The notes beneath the pieces are model-generated. The model was not told the DNA's origin, made no database searches, and was given only the letters and a program-made list of their open reading frames with translations. From CAZKNJ01 sp964554185 (GTDB lineage: Bacteria > 4484-113): a stretch of DNA of 13,396 nucleotides. A program made the translations under genes and the position numbers. The stretch covers positions 1 to 13,396 of the forward strand of contig CAZKNJ010000049.1 of the NCBI GenBank assembly GCA_964554185.1, in the 5' to 3' direction. This document shows positions 1-5,540 of the stretch, piece after piece. The stretch's first letter is position 1. Every line of letters begins with the position of its first letter.

Positions 1-1342
1 CCCAATAGAACTCACCCGGCGTGCGGCGGAAGCGCGGTTCGCGGCTTTCTTCCATGCTGCGCAGGAGCTCGTAGGCGTTTCCGCAATCAGACACGCGTAT
101 CTCTTCGCGGATGAAGGCGTATAGCTCCGGCGGCGCCGCCGCCTTCAGCGCTACGAGCAGCAGGCACAACACCCGCTCAACCATCTCCTCATGGATCGGG
201 CCAAACCGGATGCGCTGCTCCGCCAATCGCTGCACCCGCTTGAGCGCTTCCTGCCGGTCGGACTTGCGCCCGTTCAGGAGGCGTTGCATCTCCCCCACTT
301 CAAGGCCAAACATCGCGGGAATCGCGTCCGGCAATTCCAGCCGCAGCAGCGCGGCGAACGTCAGCTCGGTTAGCGGCAGATTCTCCTGCCAGTCCTGTAT
401 CGCCGTCAGGCCGGTCGCATCTTGGGATTTGTGGAACCACCAGCCCAGCGCCGCATGTAACGCGAGAAGACGCTCGGGCACGCCGGAGGCGACGCGCAGG
501 CCGTTCGCCGCCGCCAGCAGGCAGTGCAGCTCGTAGTGCGCCGGATGCGAGTAGTTCTCCTCGGTCACCGGTGGAAGCTCGGCGGGCGTCAGCGTGCCCG
601 CGGCCATGAACCGTACCACCGCGGTGGCCAGGTCTATCTCCGGCGCATCCCTTCCCTGCAGCCCGTCGGCATAATCCCGCACCAGCGCATTGGCCGCCGC
701 CGGCCCCTGGAAAACGGCTTCGGTGAAGGCCCAGCACACCAACACCCGCAGGTCACCGCGCGCGCGGCTGCGCAGCGCCTTGAGCGCCTCCATAACCTGG
801 TCGTCCTCGCCCGTGGCGTTGTGGTGCAACAGGAGAAACACGCCCGCGCTGACTGCTTCATCGCGCAAGCGGTCTCGCTCCGCCTCAGCCACCGCCAGCA
901 TCCGCACCAGCTCCGAATGCTGCTTCTCCAGCGCCTCAGCCTTCTTCTTGGCCTCGGCCACTCTGGCGGCTGCAGCTCCCGCGGCGGCTCTCAGCCTTTC
1001 ATTGGCGGTGCGGTGCTTCTTCAGTTCCGGCGTGTCCACCGGGATGAAGCCAAGCACGCGTTTCGGTGGAGGCGCGGTATGGTCTTGCTCGAAGATCTTG
1101 GCATCAGCGGTGCACCGCGCCTGCTCCCCCTCCGCGTCCTTCAACCGCTGGCGGGCGATGGCGAGATTCTCCCTGGACTCGCTTTTCTGCTTCAGCAGTT
1201 CGGTCGCCCGCGAAGCAGCGATATCCGCCCTTCGCGCGAGCACCAGGTAGTCCTCCGGCCCCGCTCCCGGCGCGTAAACCTGCGCCAGCAGCGCCCGCAC
1301 AAACGCGGGATGGCTGAGCCGCGGAACCAGCGGGAATCCCAT
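1..1342 (-). CDS. Hypothetical coiled-coil/helical protein, 3' end outside the window
   Basis: The minus strand is open without a stop from an ATG at 1342 to the window edge, giving 447 residues and no C-terminus. I do not recognise a family. Visible parts: a short N-terminal segment (about 1-40); a Lys/Glu/Ala-rich segment with coiled-coil character (about 45-75 and 104-163), interrupted by a Pro-rich turn near 90-95; then a mostly helical, Leu/Ala-rich region (about 165-447) with aromatic clusters such as a Trp-Trp-Phe-His near 301. There is no signal peptide or membrane segment, so it is probably cytoplasmic. The start is favoured because an extended -10-like element ends 7 bases upstream, although no Shine-Dalgarno lies at normal spacing. 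It is divergent from rsmG. The coding strand was chosen because the opposite frame gives an Arg/His-rich, low-quality protein. Function unknown. Confidence 0.75.
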   Translation of the reverse strand, partial: MGFPLVPRLSHPAFVRALLAQVYAPGAGPEDYLVLARRADIAASRATELLKQKSESRENLAIARQRLKDAEGEQARCTADAKIFEQDHTAPPPKRVLGFIPVDTPELKKHRTANERLRAAAGAAAARVAEAKKKAEALEKQHSELVRMLAVAEAERDRLRDEAVSAGVFLLLHHNATGEDDQVMEALKALRSRARGDLRVLVCWAFTEAVFQGPAAANALVRDYADGLQGRDAPEIDLATAVVRFMAAGTLTPAELPPVTEENYSHPAHYELHCLLAAANGLRVASGVPERLLALHAALGWWFHKSQDATGLTAIQDWQENLPLTELTFAALLRLELPDAIPAMFGLEVGEMQRLLNGRKSDRQEALKRVQRLAEQRIRFGPIHEEMVERVLCLLLVALKAAAPPELYAFIREEIRVSDCGNAYELLRSMEESREPRFRRTPGEFYW

Positions 1343-1349
1343 CCCCGTG

Positions 1350-1358
1350 ATTGTAACA
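1350..1358 (-). promoter_or_regulatory. Extended -10 promoter element for the leftward hypothetical gene
   Basis: Read on the minus strand this is TGTTACAAT, an extended -10 (TG, one base, then TACAAT, 5 of 6 matches to TATAAT). Seven bases separate it from the ATG at 1342, so the predicted transcription start coincides with the start codon. No convincing -35 is seen. Inferred from sequence only. Confidence 0.45.
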
Positions 1359-1362
1359 CCTG

Positions 1363-1371
1363 TGCTATCAT
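1363..1371 (+). promoter_or_regulatory. Extended -10 promoter element for rsmG
   Basis: TGCTATCAT is an extended -10 (TATCAT, 5 of 6 matches). Seven bases separate it from the GTG at 1379, which fits a leaderless rsmG transcript. It lies within 36 bp of the divergent promoter for the leftward gene, so each promoter occupies the other's -35 region. Confidence 0.5.
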
Positions 1372-1378
1372 CAGCCGC

Positions 1379-2032
1379 GTGCACGACCCGTCCGCGCATT
1401 CCAGCCTGGCATCCATCAACCCTGACGCTCTGTGGAGCGAGCTTCCCGAGCAGCAGCGCGAACTCCTCGTGCGTTACACCGATCTCGTGCACCACTACAA
1501 CTCCGTCGCCAACCTCACGGGTTTGCATAGCCGGCCAGAAATCCTCGACTCATTGGTAAAGGAATCCCTCGCACTCCTGCCATTCCTGCGTGAACTCCAA
1601 CCGGAATCGGTCGCCGACATCGGCTCCGGTGCGGGCGTGCCCGGCATTCCGCTGGCGGTGGCTTTCCCCGATGCGCAGTTCACACTCTATGAGCGCTCGG
1701 AGAAGAAAGCCAGCTTCCTGAACATCGCTCTCGGCGCGCTGGAGTTGAAAAACGCGTCCGTTATCGCTGCCGACCCATTCACCGATCCGCCGGACGCTCC
1801 CTTCAACGCCGCGGTCACGCGCTCCGCGATTCCCCTGGAAGAACTCATTCCCTCGGCCCAGCGCATACTGGTTGCTGAAGGCTCACTCGTGGGATTCGCT
1901 TCTGAACCGATGCTGGATGCCTTGCGTGCAGAAACGGGCAAGGGTGGTTGCACTCTCTCGCTCTCGCAATATCCCCGCCTCAACGAAGCCGCAAGCTACG
2001 TTTACGCCCTCAAGTATGGAGGCGCGCGCTGA
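1379..2032 (+). CDS. rsmG: 16S rRNA (guanine(527)-N7)-methyltransferase RsmG (GidB)
   Basis: This 217-residue protein has the usual RsmG length. The family methylates N7 of G527 in 16S rRNA using S-adenosylmethionine, in the cytoplasm. The SAM-binding motif VADIGSGAGVPGIPLA is at about 78-93, the family's SEKKASFL block at 107-114, NLTGL at 45-49, and a VTRS segment at 146-149 matches the family's conserved Arg region. The His often found just before the DSL block (57-59) is not obvious here. No ATG is available near the N-terminus. The GTG at 1379 is the natural start and a -10-like element lies 7 bases upstream. The frame stays open far upstream, but that part is antisense to the leftward gene. 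The stop overlaps the parA start by one base (TGATG), so the two genes are probably translationally coupled. Confidence 0.93.
   Translation: MHDPSAHSSLASINPDALWSELPEQQRELLVRYTDLVHHYNSVANLTGLHSRPEILDSLVKESLALLPFLRELQPESVADIGSGAGVPGIPLAVAFPDAQFTLYERSEKKASFLNIALGALELKNASVIAADPFTDPPDAPFNAAVTRSAIPLEELIPSAQRILVAEGSLVGFASEPMLDALRAETGKGGCTLSLSQYPRLNEAASYVYALKYGGAR
2018..2022 (+). promoter_or_regulatory. Shine-Dalgarno that fixes the parA start
   Basis: GGAGG lies inside the last codons of rsmG, 9 bases before the ATG at 2032. It selects this start over an in-frame upstream ATG at 1948 that would place 28 extra residues ahead of the canonical ParA N-terminus. Confidence 0.75.
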
Positions 2033-2799
2033 TGTCCATCATCGCGGTGGCGAACCAGAAGGGCGGGGTGGGGAAGACCACCACCTGCGTGAACCTCGGC
2101 GCGGCGCTGGCCGCGGCGGGTAAGCGCGTCCTGATAGTGGATATGGACCCGCAGGCGCACGCGAGCAACGGCCTGGGCGTGCCGGAGGACGGCAGCGTTC
2201 TCACGATAGTTGAACTGATGATGGAGCAATGCTCCGTTTCCGAGGCCGCCCGTCCCACCCCCCAGGAAGGGCTCTTCATCGTCCCCGCCGGCCACGGCCT
2301 CACCGCCTTTGAACTGACTCCGCCCGCCGGGCGTGAAAGCCGCTTCCTGCTCAAGCGCGCGCTGGACAGCGGCCGCCGCAACTGGGACTTCATCCTACTG
2401 GACGCACCGCCGGCGCTTTCGCTGCTCACCGCCAACTGCCTGGTGGCGGCCGAGGGAATCATCATCCCGGTGCAGGCGGAGTACTACGCGCTCGCGGGGC
2501 TAGTGAAGATGCTTTCGGTGGTGGAGACCATCCGCCTGGAGCACAACCCGCGCCTCAAGCTGCTCGGGGTGCTTGTCACCATGCAGGACCTGCGCACGCG
2601 CCTGGCGCAGGAAGTGGAAGACGAGATACGCGCGAACTTCGGCGGCCCGGTGTTCAAGACCGTCATCCCGCGCAGCGTCCGCGCCGCCGAAGCCCCGTCC
2701 TACGGCCTTCCCGTCACCCTCTACGCCCCCGCTTCCTCCACCGCCAAGGCCTACGAAGCTTTCGCGTGGGAAGTGGCCAAAGCGGTAAACGTGGGGTAG
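2032..2799 (+). CDS. parA: ParA/Soj-family chromosome partitioning ATPase
   Basis: This is a 255-residue P-loop ATPase of the ParA/MinD superfamily. Such proteins bind DNA non-specifically as ATP dimers and move ParB-bound origins or other cargo. The deviant Walker A KGGVGKTT is at 10-17 with the signature Lys10, VDMDPQAH is at 36-43, and the Walker B-like LLDAPPALSLLTANCL begins near 122. The length and the immediate N-terminal position of the P-loop are typical of chromosomal Soj proteins, with no N-terminal HTH as in plasmid ParA. It follows rsmG with a one-base overlap and a GGAGG Shine-Dalgarno. The rsmG-parA order is the common chromosomal arrangement, but no parB follows: the next gene is convergent aroF. 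The partner must be elsewhere, or this ParA positions another cargo. Confidence 0.93.
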   Translation: MSIIAVANQKGGVGKTTTCVNLGAALAAAGKRVLIVDMDPQAHASNGLGVPEDGSVLTIVELMMEQCSVSEAARPTPQEGLFIVPAGHGLTAFELTPPAGRESRFLLKRALDSGRRNWDFILLDAPPALSLLTANCLVAAEGIIIPVQAEYYALAGLVKMLSVVETIRLEHNPRLKLLGVLVTMQDLRTRLAQEVEDEIRANFGGPVFKTVIPRSVRAAEAPSYGLPVTLYAPASSTAKAYEAFAWEVAKAVNVG

Positions 2800-2818
2800 G
2801 CTGGCCCAAGAATGGTGG

Positions 2819-2837
2819 CACGGGCGACCCGCCCGTG
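2819..2837. repeat. GC-rich hairpin between convergent parA and aroF
   Basis: CACGGGC and GCCCGTG form a perfect 7-bp stem around a 5-base loop. It sits between the convergent stop codons of parA (2799) and aroF (2912). No U-run follows on either strand, so it is a poor intrinsic terminator. It may be a dispersed REP-like palindrome. The following bases contain a short direct repeat, ATTCGTCG (2838-2845) and ATTCGTGG (2851-2858). The rest of 2800-2911 shows nothing coding. Confidence 0.5.
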
Positions 2838-2911
2838 ATTCGTCGCGTTCATTCGTGGCTGGAAAACCGCGATTCCTTCCATGAAAAGCAGTCCAACAGC
2901 CGGTGCGGCCA

Positions 2912-3793
2912 CTAGTTGACGCCCATGCCCAGCGCCCCCGCCATCTTCCGCAGCTCTTCCACCGTCGCGCCGAACTCGCTGAAGCTCAGCGACTGCGCCC
3001 CGTCGGACAACGCTCTCTCGCGGTCGGGATGAATCTCCAGCAGCGCGCCATCCGCCTCCAGCGCCAGCGCCGCTTTGAGCGCCGCCGGGATGATCTGCGG
3101 AATGCCCACCGAATGGCTGGGGTCAATGATGACCGGCAGGTGGGTTACGCTCTTCAGTATCGGCACTGCCATCAAGTCCAGCGTGTTGCGCTGCGATTGG
3201 TCAAACGTGCGGATGCCGCGCTCGCACAGCACCACCTGCTCATTGCCCTCGGTCATTATGTGCTCCGCCGCCATCACCAGCTCGTGCAGCGTGTTGCCGA
3301 AGCCGCGCTTGAGCAGCACCGGCATGCCCAGCCTGCCGGCGGCGTGCAGCAGCGGGAAGTTCTGCATGTTGCGGCTGCCTATCTGAATCATATCAGCCAC
3401 CGCCACTACCGCCTCCGCCTGCGCTGGCTCCATCAGCTCAGTGACGAAAGCGAGACCGGTCTCGGTTTTCACCCGCGCGATGATCTCCAGGCCCGCTTCC
3501 CGCAGGCCCGCGAAAGAGTAGGGGGAGGTTCGCGGCTTGAACGCGCCGCCACGTACTAAGTGGAAGCCCGCTTCCTTCACCGCTGTGGCCGCGGCCAGAA
3601 ACTGCTCGTAGCTTTCCACCGCGCAGGGGCCGGCGATGAGCGTGAATGCTCCCGCGCCGATGGTGGCAGCTCCGACAGTTACTTCCGTGCGCGCTTCTCC
3701 GCTGCGCTTGCCCGCAAGGGGAAAGTCGGCGGCGCGCAGTTCAATCGGGCCGTAACCGGCCGCGGCCCTTTCAGGGCGGGTTTCTTCGCTCAT
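2912..3793 (-). CDS. aroF: 3-deoxy-7-phosphoheptulonate (DAHP) synthase, Bacillus/Thermotoga type
   Basis: This 293-residue enzyme condenses phosphoenolpyruvate and erythrose 4-phosphate to DAHP, the first step of the shikimate pathway. A single TIM barrel carries the family motifs: GPCAVES (55-61), RGGAFKPRTSPYSF (81-94), IGSRNMQNF (138-146), LLKRG (160-164), ERGIRT (191-196), IDPSHS (223-228) and ALSDG (261-265). Cys57, His227, Glu253 and Asp264 align at one constant offset with the metal ligands I recall for Thermotoga DAHP synthase (102, 272, 298, 309). Only about 45 residues precede the barrel, shorter than the N-terminal ferredoxin-like/ACT regulatory domain of that family, so the feedback control may differ. 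It is the last gene of aroK-aroB-aroF, 10 bases after the aroB stop. The gene symbol follows common usage for this family. Confidence 0.95.
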   Translation of the reverse strand: MSEETRPERAAAGYGPIELRAADFPLAGKRSGEARTEVTVGAATIGAGAFTLIAGPCAVESYEQFLAAATAVKEAGFHLVRGGAFKPRTSPYSFAGLREAGLEIIARVKTETGLAFVTELMEPAQAEAVVAVADMIQIGSRNMQNFPLLHAAGRLGMPVLLKRGFGNTLHELVMAAEHIMTEGNEQVVLCERGIRTFDQSQRNTLDLMAVPILKSVTHLPVIIDPSHSVGIPQIIPAALKAALALEADGALLEIHPDRERALSDGAQSLSFSEFGATVEELRKMAGALGMGVN

Positions 3794-3803
3794 CAGGCGG
3801 GCG

Positions 3804-4955
3804 TCATTTTATCACAGCGGGAATCGCCTGCATGACGTTGACCACCGCCTGGGCGAAGGAGTCTTGCTCAACCGGTCCGGCCGCGACTTCGCCCGGCGCG
3901 TGCGGCAGGATGAAGATAGCCTTCCCGCCCCTGCGCTTCTTGTCCACCGCGATGGACTGCCAGAGCATCAGCGCCAGGCTTTCGGCATCGCCCACCTGCA
4001 AGGGGCTGAACCCGCAGGAATGGAGCACTTGCGCCAGTTTCAGGTAATCGTCGCGGCTGATCTTGCGCTGCGCCAACGAAAGCTCGCAGGCGACCAGCAT
4101 TCCGTTCCCCACCGCGTCGCCGTGGCTCAAGCGGCCGCCGTACACCGCCTCCAGCGCGTGCCCCGTCGTATGGCCGAAGTTGAGGAATTGCCGCTTGTCC
4201 AGGTCGCGCAGATCGTCCTTCACAAACGCGGCTTTTGCCTGCAGCGCCGCGGCAATGGTGCGCAAGGTGGTATCGCCATCGCCTTCCACGACTTTGGGCA
4301 CATTCCCCGCCATCGCGTCAAGCTCGCGCGGGCCGGCAAGGAACGCTACCTTGACTGCCTCCACCAGGCCTTCGCGAATCTGCTCCGGCGCCAGCGTCTG
4401 CAGGAAGGAGATGTCCACCAGGCTGGCAACCGGCAGGAAGAAAGAACCGACCTGGTTCTTGCTGCCGAGGAAGTTGATGCCGGTCTTCCCGCCCAGCGTG
4501 GCGTCCAGCATCGCCAGCAGAGTCGTTGGCACATGGATGATGGGGACGCCGCGGTTGTAAACGCTGGTAACTAAGCCGGCTACATCCAGCAGCGCTCCGC
4601 CGCCGACCGCAAACACAAGATGATCATGCCGGGAGACTCCGCTGCGGGACATCGCCCTGAGCGTGGTCTCCACCGTCGGCAGAGTCTTGGCGGATTCGCC
4701 GCGCGGAAGCACCAGCTGAATGGCATCCTTGAAAATCGGGGCTTTCTCCAAGCTTTCCTTCCACAGTGCATTGACTTGCTTGTCGATTAGCAGGACGGCC
4801 CGGCGGCGCGCCAGGTCCTTCCCTTCCGAGAGGGCGGACTCAAACTTCTTCTGGGTTAGCTTGCTCAGGCTGCAGGCGAACACCTCCTGGGTGTCCTTCT
4901 GCGCTGTTGCTACTGACACGACGGACTGCATTTGCGAACTAGATTGTAAACGCAT
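3804..4955 (-). CDS. aroB: 3-dehydroquinate synthase AroB
   Basis: This 383-residue enzyme converts DAHP to 3-dehydroquinate using NAD and a divalent metal (shikimate step 2, cytoplasm). It has an N-terminal Rossmann-like part with GGGALLDVAG (118-127) and NRGVPIIHVPTTLLA (134-148), then GGKTGIN (155-161) and NFGHTTGHALE (259-269). Zinc ligands expected for the family are Glu199 (EGLVEAVK), His262 and His278, and the spacing matches characterised enzymes. Asp151, Lys157, Lys166, Asn167, Lys202, Lys241, Arg255, Asn259 and His266 also fall where the active-site residues belong. The stretch FFLP (172-175) departs from the more usual F-x-QP. The start at 4955 is supported by a Shine-Dalgarno at 4962-4969 and makes a 17-bp overlap with aroK. 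An ATG at 4931 is the alternative. It may include about 20 poorly conserved N-terminal residues. Confidence 0.95.
   Translation of the reverse strand: MRLQSSSQMQSVVSVATAQKDTQEVFACSLSKLTQKKFESALSEGKDLARRRAVLLIDKQVNALWKESLEKAPIFKDAIQLVLPRGESAKTLPTVETTLRAMSRSGVSRHDHLVFAVGGGALLDVAGLVTSVYNRGVPIIHVPTTLLAMLDATLGGKTGINFLGSKNQVGSFFLPVASLVDISFLQTLAPEQIREGLVEAVKVAFLAGPRELDAMAGNVPKVVEGDGDTTLRTIAAALQAKAAFVKDDLRDLDKRQFLNFGHTTGHALEAVYGGRLSHGDAVGNGMLVACELSLAQRKISRDDYLKLAQVLHSCGFSPLQVGDAESLALMLWQSIAVDKKRRGGKAIFILPHAPGEVAAGPVEQDSFAQAVVNVMQAIPAVIK
3806..3814 (-). promoter_or_regulatory. Possible internal extended -10 promoter for aroF
   Basis: On the minus strand TGATAAAAT (TAAAAT, 5 of 6 matches to TATAAT) overlaps the aroB stop codon and ends 12 bases before the aroF ATG. 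aroF has no clear Shine-Dalgarno. The predicted leader would be about 5 bases. The same nonamer precedes the heptosyltransferase gene. No -35 is evident, and the site may be chance. Confidence 0.3.
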
Positions 4956-5469
4956 GCCTTACCACCTTTGCAATGAAATTAGCCGGCAGCTCCGCACACC
5001 GAACCGTCAGGTGCGACTGCCGGTATCGAGGTTCGCGCTCGCGGAAAAGGCGGCGCAGACCATCCCTCCCGCGGGCGGCGAGGGGCCTGTACCTTCCTGT
5101 CTGCTCAATCCGCTCCCAGAGAACCTCATAGGGCCACTCCAAATAGGCCAGAAATCCGAACACGCAAAGCTCGTGAAAAACCTTGTCGTCCACCAGCGAG
5201 CCACCGCCGGCGGCAACCACTACATTTTGCCTCATTGCAAGCTCAAGTGCAAGTGCTCCTTCCCACTCCCTGAACCTCTCTTCGCCGTGCTGGGAGAAGA
5301 TGGTGGCGATGCTAATCCCGTGGCGGCGCACAATCTCCGTGTCCATGTCCACGAACTCCCGGTTCATCAGCTTCGCCAGATGCTTGCCGGCCGTGGTCTT
5401 GCCCGCGCCCATGAAGCCGGTGAGGATGATGTTCCGGCTGGGTGCGGGGTGTTCCGGCTGGCTCGCCAT
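4939..5469 (-). CDS. aroK: Shikimate kinase AroK
   Basis: This 176-residue P-loop kinase phosphorylates the 3-hydroxyl of shikimate with ATP. Walker A GFMGAGKTT is at 18-26, the Asp41/Asp43 pair (VDMD) and the FREWE segment with Arg67 contact shikimate in this family, GGGS is at 88-91, and the lid arginine lies in RYRPL (126-130). The length is typical. I prefer the ATG at 5469: the frame opens at a GTG at 5493, but a perfect TATAAT sits between the two and points to transcription starting at 5469 or 5470. No Shine-Dalgarno is present, consistent with a leaderless mRNA. The first gene of aroK-aroB-aroF, it overlaps aroB by 17 bp. The segment encoding residues 3-13 contains two copies of a 12-base direct repeat. 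Confidence 0.93.
   Translation of the reverse strand: MASQPEHPAPSRNIILTGFMGAGKTTAGKHLAKLMNREFVDMDTEIVRRHGISIATIFSQHGEERFREWEGALALELAMRQNVVVAAGGGSLVDDKVFHELCVFGFLAYLEWPYEVLWERIEQTGRYRPLAARGRDGLRRLFREREPRYRQSHLTVRCAELPANFIAKVVRHAFTI
4962..4969 (-). promoter_or_regulatory. Shine-Dalgarno that decides the aroB start
   Basis: Minus-strand AAAGGTGG lies 6 bases before the ATG at 4955 and inside the 3' end of aroK. It favours 4955 over the downstream in-frame ATG at 4931, which has no such site. Confidence 0.6.
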
Positions 5470-5476
5470 TGCCGAG

Positions 5477-5482
5477 ATTATA
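5477..5482 (-). promoter_or_regulatory. -10 element of the aroK-aroB-aroF promoter
   Basis: A perfect minus-strand TATAAT ends 7 bases before the aroK ATG at 5469. No good -35 is seen at 17 bp; that position is occupied by the inverted repeat at 5488-5516. Transcription would start at about the A of the ATG. Confidence 0.6.
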
Positions 5483-5487
5483 GAGCA

Positions 5488-5516
5488 AACCACAGCAGGC
5501 GAGGCCCGCTGTGGTT
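5488..5516 (-). terminator. Perfect 9-bp inverted repeat: rpoD terminator and/or aroK operator
   Basis: AACCACAGC (5488-5496) and GCTGTGGTT (5508-5516) are exact inverted repeats. Inside, GGC/GCC adds three more pairs around GAG after one A-C mismatch. It begins 24 bases past the rpoD stop on the transcribed strand, as a terminator would, but only a short T-rich stretch (TTTGCTCT) follows. The half-site centres are 20 bp apart, two helical turns, and the repeat covers the -35 region of the aroK promoter, so a regulator binding site is equally possible. Confidence 0.5.
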
Positions 5517-5540
5517 ACTTCCGAGAAATAGCGAATGAGG

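Noticed and set aside
524..1378. A long plus-strand open frame that would add about 285 residues to the N-terminus of RsmG.
   Set aside because: It is antisense to the leftward gene, is rich in Arg, His and Gln without domain character, and RsmG has its normal length from the GTG at 1379, which has its own promoter element.
2800..2911. A remnant of parB or a parS site after parA.
   Set aside because: No frame here encodes a ParB-like segment and no parS-like palindrome is present. The only palindrome is the GGGC/GCCC hairpin.
2903..3559. A plus-strand open frame of 218 codons opposite aroF.
   Set aside because: aroF on the minus strand is complete with all catalytic motifs. The plus frame is a by-product of GC-rich third positions.
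3864..4574. A plus-strand open frame of 236 codons opposite aroB.
   Set aside because: It has no recognisable motifs and lies wholly inside aroB, which is clearly coding.
5470..5493. An upstream GTG start for aroK adding eight residues.
   Set aside because: The extra codons contain a perfect TATAAT -10 box, and shikimate kinases normally start close to the P-loop.
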